DNA of 20,507 nt from Bacteroidota bacterium (GTDB taxonomy: Bacteria; Bacteroidota; Rhodothermia; Rhodothermales; UBA10348), in NCBI GenBank assembly GCA_004356385.1, contig SMXL01000068.1:1-20507 (forward strand). The letters run 5' to 3'. Shown here piece by piece: positions 7,050 through 14,794 of this stretch. How positions within the stretch are numbered: the stretch's first letter is position 1; every line of letters begins with the position of its first letter. The notes beneath the pieces were generated by a model, which worked only from the letters and a program-made list of their open reading frames with translations, ran no database searches and was not told the DNA's origin. The translations under genes were made by a program, and so were the position numbers.

Positions 7050-7066
7050 CCATGCAAAACGCATGG
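7050..7066 (+). terminator. Hairpin in convergent gap after roxA
   Basis: CCATGC and GCATGG form a perfect 6-bp stem around a 5-base loop. It lies between the ends of roxA and citrate synthase, where terminators are expected. No T-run follows on either strand, so a terminator role is only a possibility. Confidence 0.3.
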
Positions 7067-7090
7067 ACGGTGGTTGAGTCGTCACCAACA

Positions 7091-7106
7091 GCCGTGAACC
7101 CACGGC
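7091..7106. terminator. Second hairpin in the same convergent gap
   Basis: GCCGTG and CACGGC form a perfect GC-rich 6-bp stem around a 4-base loop. It is the stronger of the two hairpins between roxA and citrate synthase. Because it is symmetric it could serve either direction, but again no T-tract is present. The rest of 6993-7204 shows nothing else recognisable. Confidence 0.35.
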
Positions 7107-7204
7107 TCTACGCATTTCGGTCGTAATCAGTACGTCCTCCTTTATACGAAATGATTTACCCGACTTTTCCGACGACAGCCATCGAATGATGGACCGGTAG
7201 AGGA

Positions 7205-8479
7205 TCATCGATCGGCGATGGGCACAACGGGTCGTGACCCGGAACCCGTATATATCTGACGAGGTCTGTAGATTCGCTTCCCCGGATCTTTCTTCATTTC
7301 TATCCATTGGGCAATCCATCCAGGTAAACGACCAAGGGCGAACATCACCGTAAACATGTTCGTCGGAATACCCATGGCACGGTATAGAATTCCGCTGTAA
7401 AAATCTACGTTCGGATACAGTTTCCGGGAAACAAAATAGTCATCCTCCAGCGCGATCCGTTCCAGCTCTTTCGCGATGTCCAGAAGCGGATCTTCTACCC
7501 CCAGTTCAGACAGAACCTGATCATTTGTTGACTTGATGACGTTTGCCCTGGGATCGAAGTTTTTGTAAACCCGGTGCCCGAATCCCATCAAACGGAAGTC
7601 CGAAGTTTTGTCTTTCGCCATATCCACGTATTTGCGGACATTTCCGCCGTCGGCCTGGATCCTTTCGAGCATTTTGATGACGGCTGCATTCGCTCCGCCG
7701 TGAAGGGGCCCGGAGAGCGCACTGATTCCAGCAGATATCGATGAGAACAGATTTGCATCGCTGCTGCCCACCATGCGAACGGTAGCAGTACTGCAATTCT
7801 GCTCGTGATCGGCATGGAGAATGAGCAGCAAATCGAGTGTTCGCTCGATGAGCGGATCCAGCACATAATCCTCCGACGGGACGGCGAACATCATGTGCAG
7901 GAAATCGCCCGCATAGGTCATGTCATTTCTGGGATAGACATAAGCCTGGCCGATTGATTTTTTAAAGGCAAATGCGGCGATGGTCTTGAGCTTCGCGAGC
8001 AATCGAATGATATTCAGCTCGGAAATCTCCGGATCGTCATTCACGGGATAGTAGGCCGATAGAGAAGCCGTGATCGTCGAGAGCACGCTCATGGGTGGAG
8101 CATTTGGTGGATAGCCCTCGAAGAATTTTTTCATGTCCTCATGAATGAGGCTATGATGGGTTAGATCATGCTCGAAAGTATCCAGCTCCTCGGCCGAGGG
8201 AAGCGATCCGGATACGAGCAGGTAGCAAACTTCCGGAAAAGTCGAGTGCTCACAGAGATCTTCGATTGAGTACCCTCGATAGCGTAGAATGCCCTTCTCG
8301 CCATCGATAAAGGTGATTGCGCTCTCACAAGATCCGGTATTCGCGTATCCTGAGTCAAGGGTAATGGCGCCCGTTTCGGCCCGTAGCGATTTAATTCCAA
8401 GACCAATCTCGCCTTCAGAACCGATCGTTATCGGTAGCTCAATTTCCTTCTCACCCAATATCAGTTTCGCCGAGCCCAT
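7205..8479 (-). CDS. gltA: Citrate synthase (type II)
   Basis: The enzyme condenses acetyl-CoA and oxaloacetate to citrate, the entry step of the TCA cycle. The 424-aa length matches the hexameric type II enzymes of Gram-negative bacteria. Visible landmarks are an N-terminal beta-rich domain, GILRYRGYSIEDL (63-75), HADHEQNCSTATVR (222-235), LHGGANAAVIKML with catalytic His260, MGFGHRVYKNFDPRA with His302, and NVDFYSG with catalytic Asp358, all at the spacing of the E. coli enzyme. The C-terminus IYRPRQIYTG (403-412) is also typical. The ATG at 8479 gives the expected N-terminus (AKLILGEKEIELP). No Shine-Dalgarno sequence is seen. It is transcribed alone, convergent with roxA and divergent from the glycosylase gene. 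Confidence 0.97.
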   Translation of the reverse strand: MGSAKLILGEKEIELPITIGSEGEIGLGIKSLRAETGAITLDSGYANTGSCESAITFIDGEKGILRYRGYSIEDLCEHSTFPEVCYLLVSGSLPSAEELDTFEHDLTHHSLIHEDMKKFFEGYPPNAPPMSVLSTITASLSAYYPVNDDPEISELNIIRLLAKLKTIAAFAFKKSIGQAYVYPRNDMTYAGDFLHMMFAVPSEDYVLDPLIERTLDLLLILHADHEQNCSTATVRMVGSSDANLFSSISAGISALSGPLHGGANAAVIKMLERIQADGGNVRKYVDMAKDKTSDFRLMGFGHRVYKNFDPRANVIKSTNDQVLSELGVEDPLLDIAKELERIALEDDYFVSRKLYPNVDFYSGILYRAMGIPTNMFTVMFALGRLPGWIAQWIEMKKDPGKRIYRPRQIYTGSGSRPVVPIADR

Positions 8480-8523
8480 GGCATTTCAATAGATCTAGTC
8501 CTTTAATGGAAACCCTTCTACCC

Positions 8524-8541
8524 CCAAGTGTTGACGCTTGG
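8524..8541. promoter_or_regulatory. Inverted repeat upstream of gltA
   Basis: CCAAGTG and CGCTTGG pair over 7 bp (one G-T wobble in RNA) around TTGA. It lies 45-62 bases upstream of the citrate synthase start, in the 264-base divergent gap up to the glycosylase gene. It could be an operator or a leader hairpin. The rest of the gap (8480-8743) shows nothing else convincing. Confidence 0.25.
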
Positions 8542-8743
8542 TCTCGATAGTAACCAATTCACGCTACGTATGCTCCTCACGAAACTTCAAAACGGTTCTT
8601 TGCAACGAAAATTCGCCGAGTCTACTGCGAATCTCCAGCCAACATCGCTCGTTGTCGACGATAGCTGACTGAACTAACTTCGGAGGACAAATCCAGACCA
8701 CCCATTCGACATAGTTCTTGCAGGAATGTAGGATCTTTGGAGC

Positions 8744-9376
8744 GTGATAGAGAATCAGGTTTTTAACGTAGTATCGACTGCAGATCTTTTCAATCCGTAC
8801 AGCTCGATCAATGCCGACGTCGACGTGGAGGCGGCGTCGGTGATTCGACGGGAAAATCTGCGTCGTTACATCTTCGATCACGATAAAGGTGTCGATCTAC
8901 TCCTGATCGCCGAGGCTCCAGGCCCCTGGGGCTGTCGCTTTTCGGGAGTTCCGATCACGAGCGAAAGTCAGCTGTTGGACCCCGATTTTCCACTTAGCGG
9001 GCGTCAGTCAAGCCGGCGTGAAAAGCCTTATTCCGAATACAGCGCGGGCATATACTGGCGACTGCTCTCACCGTACTACGGATCTATCTTTACTTGGAAC
9101 ACGGTACCGCTGCACCCTCACCATGTGAATAATCCCCTCTCCATTCGGACGCCCCGCCAGATAGAAATCAATCGTTTCTTACCCGTACTGGAGGCGATCG
9201 TGCGCTTCTTCAATCCCAAAATTATCCTTGCCGTCGGGCGTAAGGCAGAAAATGCTCTGGTCCGGATCGGAGCAAACGCCAGATACGTACGACATCCATC
9301 CCAGGGTGGTGCTCGCCTCTTCGAGGCAGGGATCCGCGAGGTTATCGGCGAGCTAAACCTTCTGCCATCACATTAA
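8744..9376 (+). CDS. Uracil-DNA glycosylase superfamily protein
   Basis: This 210-aa protein has the core of the UDG superfamily, enzymes that excise uracil or other damaged bases. Visible features are an N-terminal FNPYS motif (16-20), IRRENLRRYIF (34-44), motif A IAEAPGPWGCRFSGVPIT (55-72), a WNTVPLHPH strand (118-126), the AVGRKAENAL helix (163-172), and motif C-like RHPSQGG (183-189). This combination fits a little-studied branch in which motif A reads EAPG then GCRFSG. The acidic or polar catalytic residue of classical families after the motif A glycine is not seen. Activity on uracil is therefore unproven. The start used is GTG at 8744; the FNPYS motif favours a start this far upstream. 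It ends 11 bases before rarA, suggesting a two-gene DNA-repair unit. Confidence 0.82.
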   Translation: MIENQVFNVVSTADLFNPYSSINADVDVEAASVIRRENLRRYIFDHDKGVDLLLIAEAPGPWGCRFSGVPITSESQLLDPDFPLSGRQSSRREKPYSEYSAGIYWRLLSPYYGSIFTWNTVPLHPHHVNNPLSIRTPRQIEINRFLPVLEAIVRFFNPKIILAVGRKAENALVRIGANARYVRHPSQGGARLFEAGIREVIGELNLLPSH

Positions 9377-9387
9377 ACTTGCCTGCC

Positions 9388-10854
9388 ATGGACGATTTGT
9401 TTGATTCAGCAACTCTCCGATATCGGGCGACCCAAGCCCCGCTGGCCGATCGAATGCGGCCTAGAACCCTGGAGGAGTTCGTTGGACAGGATCATATTCT
9501 GGGATCGGGAAGCCTTCTGCGGAGAGCGATCGAAGCGGATCGGGTTTCTTCGGTACTCTTTTACGGACCTCCGGGTACAGGTAAAACAACCCTCGCTCGC
9601 ATCATCGCGAACACGACGAAAGCGCACTTCGTGACATTGAATGCGGTACTTGCCGGTGTCAAAGATATTCGAGCAGCCATTCATTCCGCTTCCGAGCTCC
9701 AGCGTCTGCATCAACGTCGAACCATCCTGTTTGTGGATGAAGTGCACCGATTCAATAAAGCTCAACAGGATGCGTTACTTCCCCACGTCGAGAACGGGAC
9801 GGTCATCTTTATCGGCGCAACGACTGAGAACCCGTATTTCGAAGTGATCAAGGCGCTTGTCAGCCGATCCCGAATCTTTGAACTTCAATCGCTGGATGAA
9901 ACGTCGCTGAATGGAGTGCTGGATCACGTGCTAAAAGACGAGGAGAGAGGATACGGTCAATTGAACGTGATTCTCGACAAGGACGCGAGGAATCATCTTG
10001 TCTCAACGGCCAATGGGGATGCCCGATCCTTGTTGAATGCTCTCGAACTGGCTGTTGAAACGACCACCCCGGACGAATCCGACGCAAGGCACATTTCGCT
10101 CCACGTCGCCGAAGAGAGTATCCAGAAACGTGCAGTCTTATATGACAAGGAAGGGGACGTGCATTTCGATACGATCAGCGCTTTCATCAAGAGTCTGCGC
10201 GGCTCCGATCCAGACGCCTCCCTTTATTGGATGGCGCGCATGGTTTATGCGGGTGAAGACCCGCGTTTTATTATCCGACGGATGCTCATCTTTGCTGCCG
10301 AAGACATTGGACTCTCGGATCCCAGAGCGCTTCAGGTGGCGGCCGCCTGCGCACAGGGATTCGAATATGTCGGGATGCCGGAGGGCCGCTTTCTACTTTC
10401 GGAATGTTGTCTATACCTGGCTACCGCACCCAAAAGCAATTCGTCGTATGCATTTTTTGACGCACTCAAGTACGTCGAAGATGAGCAATCTTTGGATGTG
10501 CCCAATAAACTAAAAGATGCCAACAGGGATGCCAAAGGCCTGGGACACGGGGCAGATTACAAATATCCACACGCTTATTCAGCACACTATGTACCAGAAC
10601 AGTATTTACCCGAGGCCATGCAGGGAACGTATTTCTACGAACCGTCTGGACTAGGCTACGAGAAGGATATCGTAAAGCGCCTCGAATACTATCGATCGAG
10701 GGACGCCGAGATGGATCTCAAGAAACGACTCTCGAGATACGGCGGGAATTTGTCCGCGCGGGATCGTTCTGCAGAGGAAGATTCGGCCGCTTCATCGGAC
10801 GAATCGAAAGACGATAACTCATCGACTATCGCTACTGAGAATCTATCTGGGTAA
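9388..10854 (+). CDS. rarA: Replication-associated recombination protein A (RarA/MgsA AAA+ ATPase)
   Basis: RarA is a clamp-loader-like AAA+ ATPase that acts at stalled replication forks. From the ATG at 9388 the protein has 488 aa; a TTG at 9379 is also in frame. The N-terminal region has the family signature [19 protein letters not shown] (18-36). Walker A is GPPGTGKTT (60-68), followed by [11 protein letters not shown] (85-95). Walker B is ILFVDE (113-118) with [16 protein letters not shown]. Sensor 1 is GATTENP (143-149), the arginine finger region is SRSR (159-162), and sensor 2 is [11 protein letters not shown] (210-220). The C-terminal tetramerisation region is typical ([22 protein letters not shown], [17 protein letters not shown]). 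The last 40 or so residues form a Ser- and Asp/Glu-rich tail that looks disordered and is longer than in most relatives. Confidence 0.95.
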   Translation: MDDLFDSATLRYRATQAPLADRMRPRTLEEFVGQDHILGSGSLLRRAIEADRVSSVLFYGPPGTGKTTLARIIANTTKAHFVTLNAVLAGVKDIRAAIHSASELQRLHQRRTILFVDEVHRFNKAQQDALLPHVENGTVIFIGATTENPYFEVIKALVSRSRIFELQSLDETSLNGVLDHVLKDEERGYGQLNVILDKDARNHLVSTANGDARSLLNALELAVETTTPDESDARHISLHVAEESIQKRAVLYDKEGDVHFDTISAFIKSLRGSDPDASLYWMARMVYAGEDPRFIIRRMLIFAAEDIGLSDPRALQVAAACAQGFEYVGMPEGRFLLSECCLYLATAPKSNSSYAFFDALKYVEDEQSLDVPNKLKDANRDAKGLGHGADYKYPHAYSAHYVPEQYLPEAMQGTYFYEPSGLGYEKDIVKRLEYYRSRDAEMDLKKRLSRYGGNLSARDRSAEEDSAASSDESKDDNSSTIATENLSG

Positions 10855-10926
10855 AATCTGCCCTCGTAGCAACTCCTTGACCGGCCTCGTACTTTGCGTC
10901 CCTGTTCAGCCCGACGCGACCTTTGA

Positions 10927-11481
10927 ATGCCCCGTCTTCTAAGAATTGCCGATGCGATTGACCGATTCAGCGAGCGATTCGGGCGAATGCTGTATTGGCT
11001 TACGCTGGCTATGGTCGTGGTCGGCTCGTACAACGCGATTGTACGATATTTGGACAGATATACTGGATTGGGTCTTAGTTCCAACACGTATTTGGAACTC
11101 CAATGGTATCTCTTCAGCATCGTTTTTCTGCTTGGAGCCGCCTACACGCTCAAACACGACGCGCATGTTCGTGTGGACATTTTGTTCTCACGGCTCAGTG
11201 AGCGCGGTCAGGCAGCCATTAATCTTGCTGGAGTAATCCTGTTTCTGATCCCGTTCTGCCTGCTGATGATCATCGTCGCGTGGCCGGCCGTTTACAATTC
11301 GTGGTCGGTTCTGGAGATGTCTCCCGATCCCGGAGGCCTTCCACGGTACCCCATAAAGACGGTTATTCCCATCGCGTTTTTGCTCATTATGGTGCAGGGA
11401 ATTTCCATGGGAATTCGCCAGGTAGCCATCCTCCTGCGATTTCAGGATGATGAGTCACTCGGCCGGGAGGAAATGGGCTGA
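10927..11481 (+). CDS. dctQ: TRAP transporter small membrane subunit (DctQ-like)
   Basis: This is the small 4-helix membrane protein of a tripartite ATP-independent periplasmic transporter, which uses an ion gradient and a binding protein to import organic acids. The 184-aa product has four hydrophobic segments at about 21-43, 58-76, 98-118 and 143-163. It also carries the family motifs YLELQWYLFSIVFLLGAAYTLKHDAHVRVDI (split across about 55-85) and PDPGGLPRYPIKT (134-145). Its stop overlaps the start of the large subunit gene (TGATG), so the two are translationally coupled. No binding-protein gene precedes it; the 72-base gap to rarA shows no clear promoter. Confidence 0.92.
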   Translation: MPRLLRIADAIDRFSERFGRMLYWLTLAMVVVGSYNAIVRYLDRYTGLGLSSNTYLELQWYLFSIVFLLGAAYTLKHDAHVRVDILFSRLSERGQAAINLAGVILFLIPFCLLMIIVAWPAVYNSWSVLEMSPDPGGLPRYPIKTVIPIAFLLIMVQGISMGIRQVAILLRFQDDESLGREEMG

Positions 11482-12797
11482 TGGAAGAGTGGTTGGGGCC
11501 CCTCATGTTTCTAGCTGTCCTGGCGATGATATTCACAGGCTTCCCCGTAGCATTCGCTCTGGGAGGCACGGCAATTCTCTTCGCTTTTATCGGCGTGGAA
11601 GCCGGGTTGTTTGACTGGTCTCTTCTATTGGCTCTTCCCGACCGCACGTTCGGGATCATGTCGAACTACGTGCTGCTCGCCATACCGTTTTTCATTTTCA
11701 TGGGAACGATGCTGGCCAAATCCCGACTGGCCGAAGATCTATTGATAACCATCGGTCAGCTATTTGGTGGGCTTCGAGGGGGTCTTGCTTTCGCAGTTAT
11801 TTTTGTTGGGGCCTTGCTAGCTGCGGCAACCGGTGTTGTCGGAGCATCGGTAGTGGCCATGGGGATGATTTCGTTACCCGTTATGCGGCGCTACGGATAC
11901 TCGGATGAGTTGTCGACGGGAGTGATCCTGGCTTCCGGTACGCTCGGTCAAATTATTCCTCCAAGTATTGTTCTCGTTGTGCTGGCCGATCAGATGGGAA
12001 TTCCCGTTGGAGATCTGTTCGTCGGCGCACTCGTTCCGGGAGTCGCCCTGGCAATTATGTACGCCATATATGCAGGACTGGTAGCCCTTTTTAAACCGCA
12101 GAGTGCGCCTGCGCTACCCCTGGAAAAACGGGACATCAAAGGATTAGCTCTTTTGAAACGAGTGGCTCTTGTTATGGTGCCACCACTCGTCCTGATCCTT
12201 TTAGTATTGGGAAGCATTTTCGCAGGGGTGGCGACCCCCACGGAAGCGGGTGCACTCGGGGCGATGGGAGCTATCGCTCTGGCCGCAGCAAATCGACGAC
12301 TCACGCTCAAAGCGTTGAAGGAGACCATGGAGGAAACGACCCGACTTTCTTCTATGGTCATGCTGCTGTTGATCGGATCTACAGCGTTTGCGCTGGTTTT
12401 CAGGGGATTGGATGGAGACCTGTGGATCCAGGATCTTCTCACGGGTCTTCCGGGCGGAGTTGTTGGACTTCTGATCGTAGCGAATCTGGCCGTTTTTCTG
12501 CTGGGTTTCTTTATCGATTTTTTCGAGATAGCCTTTATCATTATTCCGTTGATCGTACCTGCAGCAGCAGCCTTGGGAGTAGATCTGGTTTGGTTTGGTG
12601 TGATGATCGGAATGAATCTCCAGATGTCATTTCTGACGCCGCCCTTTGGATTCGCTCTTTTTTATCTCCGAGGGGTAGCCCCGCCTGAGGTAACGACAGC
12701 CTCCATTTATCGGGGGGTCATCCCATTCATCGTGATCCAGGCAATCGGTCTGCTGCTGATCATCCGGTTCCCGGGACTCGTGACCTGGTCGTTTTAG
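11481..12797 (+). CDS. dctM: TRAP transporter large membrane subunit (DctM-like)
   Basis: This is the 438-aa transport subunit of the TRAP system, with about 12 hydrophobic segments across its length. Landmarks are LAIPFFIFMGTMLAKS (66-81), LFGGLRGGLAFAVI (94-107), the conserved turn ASGTLGQIIPPSI (151-163), VGALVPGVALA (181-191), the re-entrant motif ATPTEAGALGA in the second half, and FFIDFFEIAFIIIPL later. It belongs with the preceding DctQ gene. Substrate class cannot be read from this subunit; the TakP-like binding protein at 14795-15922 suggests 2-oxoacids. Confidence 0.95.
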   Translation: MEEWLGPLMFLAVLAMIFTGFPVAFALGGTAILFAFIGVEAGLFDWSLLLALPDRTFGIMSNYVLLAIPFFIFMGTMLAKSRLAEDLLITIGQLFGGLRGGLAFAVIFVGALLAAATGVVGASVVAMGMISLPVMRRYGYSDELSTGVILASGTLGQIIPPSIVLVVLADQMGIPVGDLFVGALVPGVALAIMYAIYAGLVALFKPQSAPALPLEKRDIKGLALLKRVALVMVPPLVLILLVLGSIFAGVATPTEAGALGAMGAIALAAANRRLTLKALKETMEETTRLSSMVMLLLIGSTAFALVFRGLDGDLWIQDLLTGLPGGVVGLLIVANLAVFLLGFFIDFFEIAFIIIPLIVPAAAALGVDLVWFGVMIGMNLQMSFLTPPFGFALFYLRGVAPPEVTTASIYRGVIPFIVIQAIGLLLIIRFPGLVTWSF

Positions 12798-12809
12798 AGG
12801 TCATGGGCG

Positions 12810-12843
12810 CCGGGAAAGATGTTTCAGGTCATGTCTTTACCGG
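12810..12843. terminator. Inverted repeat between convergent dctM and hydrolase genes
   Basis: CCGGGAAAGA and TCTTTACCGG pair over 10 positions with one mismatch around a 14-base loop. The repeat fills the gap between two convergent genes, so it may end transcription from both sides. No long T-tract follows. An 8-base AGGTCATG occurs twice nearby (12797-12804 and 12826-12833). Confidence 0.45.
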
Positions 12844-12848
12844 GACTC

Positions 12849-13535
12849 TCATCCCTGGACAGATTCCTCAAATTCATCGCCCATCAATTGCGCCAGCATT
12901 GCCGGGTCAATCTCGTGAGGACCATCAAAAATCATGGCCTCTACTGGACGGGTGTCCGTTGAGATAAGCGACGCGACCTCTCGCGCGCGATCGGTGGACA
13001 TGTACTGGTCGGATGATCCTGTAACCAGGGTTGTCAACGAAGCCGTGATTGAGGCCTGAAAGTTTTCGTTACATAGTTCGAACGCAGGCTGCCCGCCCCA
13101 GAGAATGAGTCGGCTGGCGGAGACCGTATCCGAAGTCAACCAGCGAGATGCCGTGGCTGCGCCTTGAGAGAACCCGAGGACTACGACGGCCGCGTCCGTA
13201 CTGATTCCCTTTTCGATCAGTGATTCGTAGAGTCGATTCAAATAGTTCACGTAATCTCGGATTTCGAATTTTCGATCCTCCGAAGTCATCCAAGATGCAC
13301 CGATCTCTCGGTCCCGATTCCTTCGGTAAAAACGAGACAGCGCCTCCGGGATGACGATGAGTCGATTCGCTCGCTGGTGCACTCTAAATGGTTGGGCAAA
13401 TTCAAGGGCTGTCTGCCCGTACCCATGCAGGACGAACCAGACTTCATTTACTGCTGGATGAATTTCGCCAAGGGTGAAAAATCTGGCCGTTCGGTGCACC
13501 GGTAAATGATGGGACGTCGGAGTCGGGAGTTTCAT
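12849..13535 (-). CDS. Alpha/beta hydrolase, phospholipase/carboxylesterase type
   Basis: This 228-aa protein has the fold and triad of small serine esterases. FVLHGYGQTA (34-43) forms the oxyanion strand, GFSQGAATA (121-129) holds nucleophile Ser123, TGSSDQYM (172-179) gives Asp176, and GPHEID (205-210) gives His207. WGGQPAF (146-152) is another family-like strand. No signal peptide or lipobox is seen, so it is cytoplasmic. It resembles the YpfH/carboxylesterase group, which hydrolyse short acyl esters, but the substrate is unknown. It diverges from the Lrp-type regulator with a 138-base gap, which makes it a candidate target of that regulator. Confidence 0.85.
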   Translation of the reverse strand: MKLPTPTSHHLPVHRTARFFTLGEIHPAVNEVWFVLHGYGQTALEFAQPFRVHQRANRLIVIPEALSRFYRRNRDREIGASWMTSEDRKFEIRDYVNYLNRLYESLIEKGISTDAAVVVLGFSQGAATASRWLTSDTVSASRLILWGGQPAFELCNENFQASITASLTTLVTGSSDQYMSTDRAREVASLISTDTRPVEAMIFDGPHEIDPAMLAQLMGDEFEESVQG

Positions 13536-13605
13536 GGCTTGATTGATTCAGCAGACTGTGGCTTCAACGGATGGGATAAAACTGAATTTTGTCCTAAAAA
13601 ACGCC

Positions 13606-13611
13606 TATAAT
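13606..13611 (+). promoter_or_regulatory. Possible -10 element upstream of the Lrp-type regulator
   Basis: A perfect TATAAT lies 62 bases before the regulator's start, within the AT-rich 138-base divergent gap. The -35 at the right distance is poor (CTGAAT). If the host uses Bacteroidota-type promoters this match may be fortuitous. Confidence 0.3.
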
Positions 13612-13623
13612 TCCAAATATTAT

Positions 13624-13635
13624 TCGATAAATCGA
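13624..13635. promoter_or_regulatory. Palindrome TCGAT-AA-ATCGA, possible regulator site
   Basis: A perfect 5+2+5 inverted repeat lies 38-49 bases upstream of the Lrp-type regulator and downstream of the possible -10. Lrp/AsnC proteins bind degenerate AT-rich palindromes and often control themselves, so it is a candidate operator. Its position relative to the promoter is inferred only. Confidence 0.3.
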
Positions 13636-13673
13636 TCCGTCAGCCCCCTAATCCGGATAATTCTGGACCAATC

Positions 13674-14165
13674 ATGGTACGAAATACACTGAAAAGCCTC
13701 GACAAAACGGACCGGAGAATTCTAAATCTTCTTCAGGACGATGGCAGTATGACCAATGTTGAACTGGCTCGACGGATCGAACTGGCTCCAGCCACGACCC
13801 TGGATCGTGTGAGAAAACTACGCAGCCACGGTTATATCGTAAAATTCGTTGCACTCCTCGACGCCCGAATGATCAATCGCGACACGATCGCATTTATTAA
13901 CGTGTCACTCGGGAAACACGGGGTTGAGCACGTGGACGCGTTTAGAAAACATGTTCGACAGCTCCCCGAGGTGCTCGAATGTTATCATGTCAGCGGCGAC
14001 AGTGATTTCCTTCTCAAAGTCGTCGCTTCCGATATCCGCACGATCGAGGAGTTTCTTCTCCACCGACTCACCGGCTCGTTGGAAATCTCTAAGATCCATA
14101 CGTCGTTCGTGCTGTCAACGGTGAAGTACGATACGAAAATTCCAGTCCCTGAGGATGCCGACTAG
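13674..14165 (+). CDS. Lrp/AsnC family transcriptional regulator
   Basis: This 163-aa protein has the two-domain layout of the feast/famine regulators. The N-terminal AsnC-type helix-turn-helix covers about residues 7-58 (LDKTDRRILNLLQDDG, then NVELARRIELAPATTLDRVRKLRSHGYI). The C-terminal RAM ligand-binding and oligomerisation domain runs from about 70 to 155, with the typical turn VLECYHVSGDSDFLLKV (100-116). Family members sense amino acids or related small molecules. It lies between the two parts of the TRAP system and diverges from the esterase gene, so either may be controlled by it; this is inference. Confidence 0.93.
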   Translation: MVRNTLKSLDKTDRRILNLLQDDGSMTNVELARRIELAPATTLDRVRKLRSHGYIVKFVALLDARMINRDTIAFINVSLGKHGVEHVDAFRKHVRQLPEVLECYHVSGDSDFLLKVVASDIRTIEEFLLHRLTGSLEISKIHTSFVLSTVKYDTKIPVPEDAD

Positions 14166-14174
14166 CACCTCAGG
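14148..14174 (+). terminator. Inverted repeat at the end of the Lrp-type gene
   Basis: CCTGAGG and CCTCAGG form a perfect 7-bp stem around 13 bases, spanning the stop codon. It lies at a convergent junction with the LOG-family gene. No T-tract follows, so it is a weak terminator candidate. Confidence 0.3.
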
Positions 14175-14201
14175 AAATCGTACCGCAGAAAGCAATCCGG
14201 G

Positions 14202-14780
14202 TCAACCAGCGGAAACCGCGCCACTGAAGGCCAGCCGAAATGATTCCGTCTCAAAAATCGCATCTGGCTCGTTGACGAGCTCGAAAAGCGCCGGCTCGGA
14301 CTTAGACAAAAACCGTGAATCCAATAATTCTCCAAAAAACTCAATGAGGAGATCATAAAACCCGTCCGTGTTTACGAGCGCGATGGGCAGGTCGTGATAT
14401 CCGAGTTTCTTGAGTGTAATGACTTCCATGAATTCCTCCAGCGTACCGATACCGCCAGGCAACGCGACAAATGCATCGGCCCTCTCATACATTTTTGCTT
14501 TTCTCTCCCGCATCGTATCGGTCATGATCAGCTCATCTGCGACTTCATAGGCAACGCCCTCAATCGACCTCAATGCATGCGGGATGATACCGACGACCCG
14601 ACCGCCATTGGCGTGAACCGATCGCGCCATAACACCCATCAGACCCACATCGCCACCCCCATAAACCAGTGTAATCTTCCGGTTAGCCAGCGAACTGCCC
14701 ATGCGTTCTGCAACGTCTGAATAACGGGAGTCTACGAGATTGCTGGATGCGCAGAAGACAGTAATGTGAGGAAGGTCCAT
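14202..14780 (-). CDS. LOG family protein (nucleoside 5'-monophosphate phosphoribohydrolase)
   Basis: LOG proteins cleave the base from cytokinin or purine nucleoside 5'-monophosphates; many bacterial members are AMP or general nucleotide hydrolases formerly called lysine decarboxylases. The 192-aa product has the diagnostic elements: YGGGDVGLMG (40-49), GIIPHAL (64-70), DTMRERKAKMYERADAFVALPGGIGTLEE (split over 88-116, with PGGIGTLEE at 108-116), and LGYHDLPIALVNTDGFYD (126-143). The first residues PHITVFCASS match the usual start. It begins 14 bases downstream of the TRAP binding-protein gene and is likely co-transcribed with it. Confidence 0.93.
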   Translation of the reverse strand: MDLPHITVFCASSNLVDSRYSDVAERMGSSLANRKITLVYGGGDVGLMGVMARSVHANGGRVVGIIPHALRSIEGVAYEVADELIMTDTMRERKAKMYERADAFVALPGGIGTLEEFMEVITLKKLGYHDLPIALVNTDGFYDLLIEFFGELLDSRFLSKSEPALFELVNEPDAIFETESFRLAFSGAVSAG

Positions 14781-14794
14781 CGCGAGAAACGCTG

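Noticed and set aside
6656..7126. 156-aa plus-strand frame overlapping the end of roxA and the following gap
   Set aside because: Most of it is an alternate frame of roxA; the part in the gap has no start with a ribosome-binding site and no recognisable domain.
8564..8881. 105-aa minus-strand frame upstream of the glycosylase
   Set aside because: It overlaps the conserved FNPYS region of the glycosylase gene and shows no family features.
11990..12541. 183-aa minus-strand frame inside dctM
   Set aside because: It is opposite the conserved membrane segments of DctM and is Arg/Ser/Pro-rich, as expected for an antisense shadow.
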